Origin: Polynucleobacter sp. MWH-UH25E
GTDB lineage: Bacteria; Pseudomonadota; Gammaproteobacteria; Burkholderiales; Burkholderiaceae
DNA length: 64,000 nucleotides
Assembly (NCBI RefSeq): GCF_018687095.1
Contig: NZ_CP061286.1
Span: 992,001-1,056,000, forward strand
Direction: 5' to 3'
The notes beneath the pieces were generated by a model, which ran no database searches, had not been told where the DNA came from, and worked only from the letters and a program-made list of their open reading frames with translations. This document shows, one piece after another, positions 58,787 to 64,000 of this stretch (position 1 is the stretch's first letter; each line of letters begins with the position of its first letter). The translations under genes and the position numbers were made by a program.

Positions 58787-59515
58787 TTATTTGTTGACGT
58801 GCAGTCCACACTCTTTGCTAGCGCTTTGTAGCCACCACCAGCGTCCAGCGCGGATATCCTCGCCTTGCTTTACTTGGCGGGTACAGGGCTCGCAGCCAAT
58901 GCTGGGGTAACCCTTGAGGTGAAGAGGGTGTATAGGCACATTCTCTTGTTTGATGTAAGCCCAGATATCGGCTTCGCTCCAATCAAACAGTGGATTAAAT
59001 TTAGCAATACCTCTTGCGTCATCTAACTCTTCAAGATTGAGTTCTGTGCGGGTAGTTGATTGTTCGCGACGTTGACCAGTAATCCAAGCATCTGCACCTT
59101 GTAATGCGGCGTTCAAAGGTTTGATTTTGCGTGCGCCGCAGCAGGCTTTTTTGGGTTCTTCACCATCATAAAAACCATTCATGCCATATTGATCGATGAA
59201 TGCTTGAACATCGTTTTCTTGGGGATAGACTTTTTCAATCGTTACCCCGTAATGGTCTTCGGTAGTTTTAACCATGTCGACAGTCTCTTGATGAAGACGT
59301 CCTGTGGCTAATGTAAAAAGTTTGATGTTGGCTTTTGCTTTCTGAATAGCGTCAGTGACCACCATATCTTCTGCAGCAAGACTAGTAGCAAAGCGGACAT
59401 CTGAAAATCGAGACGAAATATCAGATAGGCGTTTTATTAGCGAATTAGATTTTTTAGAAAATTCAGCAGGCGATATAGAGCTTTGCGGAATTGACCAAAA
59501 TTTTGGTGCAATCAT
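58787..59515 (-). CDS. cysH: Adenylyl-sulfate reductase, 4Fe-4S type
   Basis: A 242-residue enzyme that reduces APS to sulfite. Beyond the PP-loop region it has two cysteine pairs, CCGARKIKPL and SIGCEPCTRQ, which hold the 4Fe-4S cluster that marks APS-reducing (not PAPS-reducing) CysH. This fits the absence of cysC. The catalytic cysteine of the C-terminal ECGLH motif is present at the end of the protein. It overlaps the TauE-like gene by 4 bases. Confidence 0.94.
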   Translation of the reverse strand: MIAPKFWSIPQSSISPAEFSKKSNSLIKRLSDISSRFSDVRFATSLAAEDMVVTDAIQKAKANIKLFTLATGRLHQETVDMVKTTEDHYGVTIEKVYPQENDVQAFIDQYGMNGFYDGEEPKKACCGARKIKPLNAALQGADAWITGQRREQSTTRTELNLEELDDARGIAKFNPLFDWSEADIWAYIKQENVPIHPLHLKGYPSIGCEPCTRQVKQGEDIRAGRWWWLQSASKECGLHVNK

Positions 59516-60306
59516 GATGAGACTAATTTAATTCCAACTAGAAATAGGGTGGCGGCCAATGTGGTTCTAGTTGCACGCTCGGAAAGGGTGCTCGATAGCT
59601 TTGCGCCCAACCAGATTGCTGGAACTGATCCAAGCAAAAGACCAAAAAGTAGATCAAAGTGAACATTTCCTAGCCACCAGTGGCCAAGACCAGCTAGCGC
59701 TGTAAGCGGAACTGCATAAGCAATATCTGTGCCTGCAACTTCAGATGGCTTGAGGTGTGGATATAGAGCCAAAATGAGGGTTGCGCCAATTGCGCCAGCG
59801 CCAATTGATGAAATAGTTACAAGAACTCCAATAACGGCGCCAACCGCAATAGTTGCAACCTTTAGGCGAGACCCACTTGGTAGAAATTTTGGGTTGTCCT
59901 GAACCCATTTAAGAATCTTTGCTCTAAATAGCAATGAAATTGCTGTTAATAAAACAGAGATGCCAATGGAGACGCTAATAAAGTGATTGAAATTTTTTGA
60001 AACTGGACCAACAAACTTCAACGTCAAAATCGAAATCACTGCGGTCGTTAAGCTACCAATGCATAGTAAGCGAACAATATCCCAGCGAACATTGCCATGC
60101 AATCTGTGTGCGGCTGTGCCAAACCCTTTTGTAATTGCCGCAAATGCAAGATCAGTTCCAACAGCAGTTGTTGGCGCTACGCCAAAAATAATGGTTAGGA
60201 GCGGTGTCATTAACGAGCCACCACCAACACCAGTCATGCCAACTAAAAGCCCAACAAGTGCGCCGGAAATAATGAATTGTGTGGAATCAATGAAATATTG
60301 AATCAT
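59512..60306 (-). CDS. TauE/SafE-family transporter of the cys operon
   Basis: A 264-residue membrane protein with about eight helices and the family motif GMTGVGGGSLMTPLL near the N-terminus, with the repeat GAIGATLILALYPHL in the second half. TauE/SafE proteins move sulfonates, sulfite or sulfate; inside the cys operon a sulfate or sulfite transport role is the simplest reading. It overlaps cysH by 4 bases and follows the small ORF after 13 bases. Confidence 0.87.
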   Translation of the reverse strand: MIQYFIDSTQFIISGALVGLLVGMTGVGGGSLMTPLLTIIFGVAPTTAVGTDLAFAAITKGFGTAAHRLHGNVRWDIVRLLCIGSLTTAVISILTLKFVGPVSKNFNHFISVSIGISVLLTAISLLFRAKILKWVQDNPKFLPSGSRLKVATIAVGAVIGVLVTISSIGAGAIGATLILALYPHLKPSEVAGTDIAYAVPLTALAGLGHWWLGNVHFDLLFGLLLGSVPAIWLGAKLSSTLSERATRTTLAATLFLVGIKLVSS

Positions 60307-60319
60307 GATTTATTCCTTA

Positions 60320-60484
60320 TCAAGCAAAAGACTGTTCAAACTCTTCGAGCTTGATGGTGTTCATGAGAAATAGAATTTGACGCTGGAATTGCTTGCGTTC
60401 TGCGACCTTCTCATGTGGAAGGCGGTCATGTTCCCGAAGTAATTTAGTGATAACGGGGTTGTAATGCTCGCGAACGGGGGACAT
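60320..60484 (-). CDS. Small protein at the head of the cys operon, function unknown
   Basis: A 54-codon frame with AAGGA 8 bases before its ATG. The product is MSPVREHYNPVITKLLREHD followed by a charged, helical stretch (HEKVAERKQFQRQILFLM) and no membrane helix or signal. I do not recognise the family, but similar short ORFs head cys operons in related bacteria as far as I recall. A hairpin just upstream covers its ribosome site, so its translation may be regulated. Confidence 0.7.
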   Translation of the reverse strand: MSPVREHYNPVITKLLREHDRLPHEKVAERKQFQRQILFLMNTIKLEEFEQSFA

Positions 60485-60491
60485 CGAAATT

Positions 60492-60527
60492 CCTTGGTAA
60501 TAACTCGTTAAAGAGAATTTACCAAGG
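60492..60527 (-). promoter_or_regulatory. Leader hairpin covering the ribosome site of the cys operon
   Basis: On the minus strand, CCTTGGTAA (60527-60519) pairs perfectly with TTACCAAGG (60500-60492) around an 18-base loop. The downstream arm contains the AAGG of the ribosome site for the small ORF at 60484. It could control translation, or the inverted repeat could be a DNA operator. Confidence 0.6.
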
Positions 60528-60530
60528 GTT

Positions 60531-60555
60531 CTATATATCTACAAGAAATATATAG
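60531..60555 (-). promoter_or_regulatory. Interrupted palindrome in the cys promoter region
   Basis: CTATATAT and ATATATAG are perfect inverted arms separated by 9 bases. On the minus strand the proximal arm gives a TATATA -10 candidate and no sigma-70 -35 hexamer is seen upstream, as is usual for activator (CysB-type) dependent promoters. The regulator assignment is inference. Confidence 0.4.
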
Positions 60556-60611
60556 CGATATTTATATTACTTTTGGATATAAAGAAACTGGCGGTAACTG
60601 AGTGGCTTGGG

Positions 60612-61388
60612 TTACTTCTCTACGAAGGCGCGCTCAAAGACGTAGTCACCCATTTGACCGAGGCTTGGTGAAACTTTGAAGCCTTTTGCATCCAACATTT
60701 CCGAGGTTTCTTTAAGCATGGATGGACTACCGCAGATCATTGCTCGATCAACTGCTGGATCTAGTGGCGGTAAGCCGATGTCTTTAAAGAGCTGACCTGA
60801 TTCAATTGCAGTTGTTAGACGGCCAGTATGCTTAAACGCTTCACGCGTAACGGTTGGGTAATAGATGAGTTTTTCGCGAATCAGTTCGCCAAGGTATTCA
60901 TCTTGGGTTAATTCATTTTTGATGTAGTCAGCATAAGCAAGCTCGCTCACCAAGCGAACGCCATGAATGAGAACTACTTTCTCAAATTTCTCATAAGTCT
61001 CTGGGTCGCGAATAATACTCATGAATGGAGCAAGGCCTGTGCCTGTGCTAAAGAGGTAGAGGTGCTTTCCAGGGTTGAGATCATCTAGCACCAAAGTGCC
61101 AACGGACTTTTCGCTTACAAGAATAGGGTCACCAACCTGAATCTTTTGCAGGCGAGATGTTAGTGGACCATCTTGAACTTTGATACTTAAAAATTCCAAG
61201 TGCTCTTCGTAGTTGGGGCTTGCTACGCTATATGCGCGAACCAGGGGTTTGCCTTCAACTTCCAGCCCGATCATTAGGAAATGTCCACTGCGAAAGCGTA
61301 AGCCTTTATTGCGGGTTGTTGTAAAACTAAATAAGGTGTCGTTCCAGTGGTGAACGGTTAAAACGGTTTCAGTGTGATATGCGGCCAT
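60612..61388 (-). CDS. fpr: Ferredoxin-NADP+ reductase
   Basis: A 258-residue flavoenzyme of the bacterial Fpr type: FAD site RAYSVASPNYEE, NADP site STGTGLAPFMSIIR, and C-terminal ending GDYVFERAFVEK. It exchanges electrons between NADPH and ferredoxin or flavodoxin, and may serve Isc ferredoxin and Fe-S enzymes. The start codon lacks a ribosome site, and a -10-like TATTAC begins 13 bases before it. Confidence 0.94.
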   Translation of the reverse strand: MAAYHTETVLTVHHWNDTLFSFTTTRNKGLRFRSGHFLMIGLEVEGKPLVRAYSVASPNYEEHLEFLSIKVQDGPLTSRLQKIQVGDPILVSEKSVGTLVLDDLNPGKHLYLFSTGTGLAPFMSIIRDPETYEKFEKVVLIHGVRLVSELAYADYIKNELTQDEYLGELIREKLIYYPTVTREAFKHTGRLTTAIESGQLFKDIGLPPLDPAVDRAMICGSPSMLKETSEMLDAKGFKVSPSLGQMGDYVFERAFVEK

Positions 61389-61395
61389 GACAAGC

Positions 61396-61401
61396 GTAAT
61401 A
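61396..61401 (-). promoter_or_regulatory. -10-like element 13 bases before fpr
   Basis: On the minus strand TATTAC starts 13 bases before the fpr ATG, matching 4 of 6 consensus positions, with no Shine-Dalgarno site between them. Confidence 0.35.
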
Positions 61402-61539
61402 AATATTGCAAAACCTTGATTATCCTCATTATTTGACTACTTTCGAAGTGTTTGATGAATTAACTTTTTATATTTAGTCAACTTTTGGTAATAAAGAGTA
61501 TGAAAACGATGAGTTTGCGCTCATATTTAGGTAGCCAGC

Positions 61540-61545
61540 TATCAT
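61540..61545 (+). promoter_or_regulatory. Leaderless-type -10 element before dsbB
   Basis: TATCAT begins exactly 12 bases before the dsbB ATG at 61552. The -35 region is weak (TTGCGC at 61515-61520 with a 19-base spacer). No Shine-Dalgarno site is seen. Confidence 0.45.
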
Positions 61546-61551
61546 TTGCAT

Positions 61552-62034
61552 ATGACTCGATCCCAATACCTATATCTATCTCTGTTAAGCCTTTGTTTGG
61601 TTGTCTTCGCGGTTATCTTGCAGCAAACAGGGTATCAAGGCGTTTCGTTTTTGCCTTGCCCCCTCTGTATCTTGCAGCGAATTGGCTATCTGGGAATCGC
61701 TGTCTTTTGCTTCTTGGCCGTTGGGGTAAATCCATTGAGAAAACTTTTTCATGGCCTAGCGACATTGTCGGCTGCTTATGGATTTTCAGTGGCAGCTCGC
61801 CAGGTGTGGCTGCTGTCTCATCCCGAAAATTCGTGTGGCATTGATCCGTTGGAGACATGGATTAACCAATTTCAATTGACTCAAGGTCTTCCGTGGTTAT
61901 TTAAAGCGGATGGACTTTGCTCCGCAAAATTGCCAGCGATTTTGGGTTTGCAAGTGCCGGAGTGGTCATTATTTTGGTTTGGAGTGATCTTTATTATTTT
62001 GCTAATTGGTTTCTTTAGAAAAGTTAGGATCTAA
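61552..62034 (+). CDS. dsbB: Disulfide bond formation protein DsbB
   Basis: A 160-residue membrane protein with four helices. The first periplasmic loop has CPLC (Cys36 and Cys39), the second Cys95 and Cys123, the two redox pairs that pass electrons from DsbA to ubiquinone. An arginine after CPLC (ILQRIGY) fits quinone binding. ATG 61552 is chosen over an upstream TTG because of the -10 element at the usual spacing. The gene ends before a bidirectional terminator. Confidence 0.94.
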   Translation: MTRSQYLYLSLLSLCLVVFAVILQQTGYQGVSFLPCPLCILQRIGYLGIAVFCFLAVGVNPLRKLFHGLATLSAAYGFSVAARQVWLLSHPENSCGIDPLETWINQFQLTQGLPWLFKADGLCSAKLPAILGLQVPEWSLFWFGVIFIILLIGFFRKVRI

Positions 62035-62048
62035 ATTAGCTTGAAATT

Positions 62049-62074
62049 AAAAAGGCACCATTTGGTGCCTTTTT
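62049..62074. terminator. Bidirectional terminator between dsbB and lysS
   Basis: A perfect 12-bp stem AAAAAGGCACCA / TGGTGCCTTTTT with a 2-base loop; T-runs are present on both strands. Confidence 0.9.
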
Positions 62075-62111
62075 AATTCTCTATAGATTGAAGTCTGTAA
62101 ATATGACTTAC

Positions 62112-63668
62112 TTACTCTTCTTCGCGACGCAAGTGTGGGAATAGAATCACGTCACGAATATTCGGTGCATCAGTCAGGAGCATAACCAGACGGTCAATAC
62201 CGATGCCGCAACCGCCTGTAGGAGGCATGCCGTATTCGAGTGCGCGAATAAAGTCGTGATCAAAGTACATTGCCTCTTCATCGCCGGCTTCCTTCTGTTC
62301 TACCTGCTTGCGGAAACGATTGGCTTGATCTTCAGCATCATTCAGTTCTGAGAAGCCGTTAGCAATCTCGCGACCAGTTATGAACAGCTCAAAGCGCTCG
62401 GTGATGCCTGGGCGACTATCCGATTCTCTTGCGAGAGGGCTGACTTCGATTGGGTAATCAATGATATAAGTTGGCTCCCAAAGGTGTTCCTCAGCAACAA
62501 GTTCAAATAAAGCTAACTGCAATGCACCTATACCTGCGTTTTTGAGGGTTGGGGAGTCTGGATTCTCGCCACCTTTTTTCAGTTCCGCACGAATAAATGC
62601 GGCATCCTCAAGTTGGGCGGGGTCATAGCTTTTGCCTGACTGGCCGCAGTACTTCAAAATGGCTTCATTGATGGTTAAGCGTTGGAAGGGCTTGCTTAAA
62701 TCAAGTTCACGTCCTTGATGGGTTAGCACTGCGGTACCTTGCGCATCAATTGCTGCGGCACGAATTAAACCTTCTGTGAAATCCATCAACCAGCGGTAAT
62801 CTGTGTATGCCGCATAGAACTCCATCATGGTGAATTCTGGATTGTGGCGAGGACTTACGCCTTCATTGCGGAAGTTGCGGTTAATTTCAAATACGCGTTC
62901 GAAGCCACCTACTACTAAACGCTTTAAGTAAAGCTCTGGAGCGATACGCAAGAACATTTGCATGTCCAAAGCATTGTGGTGGGTAATAAATGGTTTAGCT
63001 GCTGCGCCACCGGGAATGGGGTGAAGCATCGGCGTCTCAACTTCCATGAAGTCAGCATCAAGCATATGGCGACGCAGGGAAGCAATAGCCTTGCTACGCG
63101 CTTTAAAGGTATTACGGCTTTCTGGGTTAACAATCAGATCAACATAACGCTGGCGATATTTTGTTTCTAAATCAGAGAGGCCATGAAATTTATCGGGCAA
63201 AGGACGTAATGATTTGCTCAATAAACGTAATTGATTGCATTCAACAGAAAGTTCGCCCTTATTGGTTTTAAAGAGATTGCCTTCTGCGGAAATAAAGTCA
63301 CCCATATCCCAGTGCTTGAAAGCGCCATGGGTATCTGCACCAGTGAGTTCATCGTTAATGTAAAACTGAATCTGTCCGCTACGGTCCTGAATGGTGGCAA
63401 AGCTGGCCTTACCCATCACGCGTTTCAGTACCATACGCCCAGCTACCTTCACATGAATCTTTTTCTCTGCAAGCTCTTCTTTGGTCAGGCTATCGTAGTG
63501 AGCATGAAGATCTGCCGCTAAATGGGTTGGCACAAAATCATTGGGGAAGGCAACTCCATTTGAGCGAAGTTTCGCTAGCTTCTCGCGACGTTCAGCGATG
63601 ATGTGATTTTCATCAACCGCTTCGGTTGCTGGAGCTTGGGTGTTGGCTGAATTTGTTTTATCGTTCAT
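62112..63668 (-). CDS. lysS: Lysyl-tRNA synthetase, class II
   Basis: A 518-residue class II synthetase. The anticodon-binding OB fold (about 75-185) is followed by the catalytic domain with motif 2 RNFRNEGVSPRHNPEFTMMEFY and motif 3 GCGIGIDRLVMLLTD. It charges tRNA-Lys. It lies 12 bases after prfB on the same strand, the standard prfB-lysS pair. Confidence 0.97.
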   Translation of the reverse strand: MNDKTNSANTQAPATEAVDENHIIAERREKLAKLRSNGVAFPNDFVPTHLAADLHAHYDSLTKEELAEKKIHVKVAGRMVLKRVMGKASFATIQDRSGQIQFYINDELTGADTHGAFKHWDMGDFISAEGNLFKTNKGELSVECNQLRLLSKSLRPLPDKFHGLSDLETKYRQRYVDLIVNPESRNTFKARSKAIASLRRHMLDADFMEVETPMLHPIPGGAAAKPFITHHNALDMQMFLRIAPELYLKRLVVGGFERVFEINRNFRNEGVSPRHNPEFTMMEFYAAYTDYRWLMDFTEGLIRAAAIDAQGTAVLTHQGRELDLSKPFQRLTINEAILKYCGQSGKSYDPAQLEDAAFIRAELKKGGENPDSPTLKNAGIGALQLALFELVAEEHLWEPTYIIDYPIEVSPLARESDSRPGITERFELFITGREIANGFSELNDAEDQANRFRKQVEQKEAGDEEAMYFDHDFIRALEYGMPPTGGCGIGIDRLVMLLTDAPNIRDVILFPHLRREEE

Positions 63669-63680
63669 ATTCTTGATTAA

Positions 63681-64000
63681 TTAAACGCCTTGCTTCAGGC
63701 TGGCTTCAATAAATGCATCGAGATCTCCATCTAATACTTTTTGAGTATTCGAAATCTCAACGTTGGTGCGTAAGTCTTTAATGCGGCTCTGATCCAAAAC
63801 ATAGGAGCGAATTTGGTGACCCCAGCCCACATCGGTTTTGCTAGCTTCCAACTTATCTTGCTCAGCTCGACGCTTTTGCATTTCATGTTCGTAGAGACGA
63901 GACTTGAGCATGCTCATGGCTTCTGCGCGGTTGCGATGTTGGCTGCGATCGTTTTGGCACTGCACCACAATTCCAGTTGGAACGTGCGTTAATCGCACGG
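63681..64000 (-). CDS. prfB: Peptide chain release factor 2, C-terminal part
   Basis: About 106 C-terminal residues of a class I release factor; the rest, including the GGQ motif and any programmed frameshift site, lies beyond the window. The segment VPTGIVVQCQNDRSQHRNRA follows the GGQ region in RF2, and WGHQIRSYVLDQSRIKDLRT and the ending LDAFIEASLKQGV are RF2-like. It terminates translation at UGA and UAA. lysS follows 12 bases downstream. Confidence 0.94.
   Translation of the reverse strand, partial: VRLTHVPTGIVVQCQNDRSQHRNRAEAMSMLKSRLYEHEMQKRRAEQDKLEASKTDVGWGHQIRSYVLDQSRIKDLRTNVEISNTQKVLDGDLDAFIEASLKQGV

Overview
The window looks like a chromosomal segment of a small-genome freshwater betaproteobacterium of the Polynucleobacter type (Burkholderiales). 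This is inferred from moderate base composition, tight gene packing with ATGA-type overlaps, several Bug-type (TctC) periplasmic binding proteins, a Cupriavidus-like intracellular PHA depolymerase, the isc operon layout and the lysS-prfB pair. No rRNA, tRNA, CRISPR array, insertion sequence or prophage was seen. Both ends cut genes: a MarR regulator on the left and prfB on the right. No stretch above 300 bases lacks a gene.

Layout. 1-1.4 kb: MarR-DoxX-flavodoxin stress cluster. 1.5-9.7 kb: a complete cytochrome c maturation operon (ccmABCDEFGHI) followed by an orphan membrane-anchored TAXI binding protein. 9.7-14.7 kb: remnant of a Bug gene, a 2OG-Fe dioxygenase, a split AtuA pair, a Bug protein and an MFS transporter. 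14.7-24.2 kb: ccoI-ccoS, an FNR-box promoter, ccoNOQPGH, a small membrane protein, fnr on the opposite strand and a TauE/SafE-like protein. The Ccm proteins mature the c-type cytochromes CcoO and CcoP, CcoI/S/G/H assemble the cbb3 oxidase, and FNR very likely switches it on at low oxygen.

24.2-35.3 kb: a GIY-YIG protein, clpB with a heat-shock promoter, an Fsr-like MFS, 5-oxoprolinase genes (pxpA and a fused pxpBC), an MFS/amidohydrolase pair, isocitrate lyase and a HIT protein. 35.3-39.3 kb: an operon of CoA-transferase A/B, a Bug protein, a thiolase-fold protein lacking the thiolase cysteines, and a DUF35 partner. This reads as a carboxylate uptake, CoA-activation and probable carbon-carbon cleavage module, and is the best candidate for an undescribed pathway. 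39.3-43.6 kb (minus strand): DUF1841, nth, an RnfB-like ferredoxin, phaZ and an aminotransferase.

43.8-51.5 kb: uvrB and iscRSUA-hscBA-fdx for Fe-S cluster assembly. 51.5-56.3 kb: a terminator-rich gap, DUF485-actP acetate uptake genes, and convergent exonuclease and cNMP/CBS/DUF294 genes. 56.4-60.6 kb (minus strand): sulfate assimilation (small ORF, TauE, cysH, cysD, cysN) with a leader hairpin over the first ribosome binding site. 60.6-64 kb: fpr, dsbB, lysS, prfB.

A recurrent feature is genes without a visible Shine-Dalgarno site that carry a TANNNT -10-like hexamer starting 12 (sometimes 13-14) bases before the start codon. This suggests leaderless transcripts.
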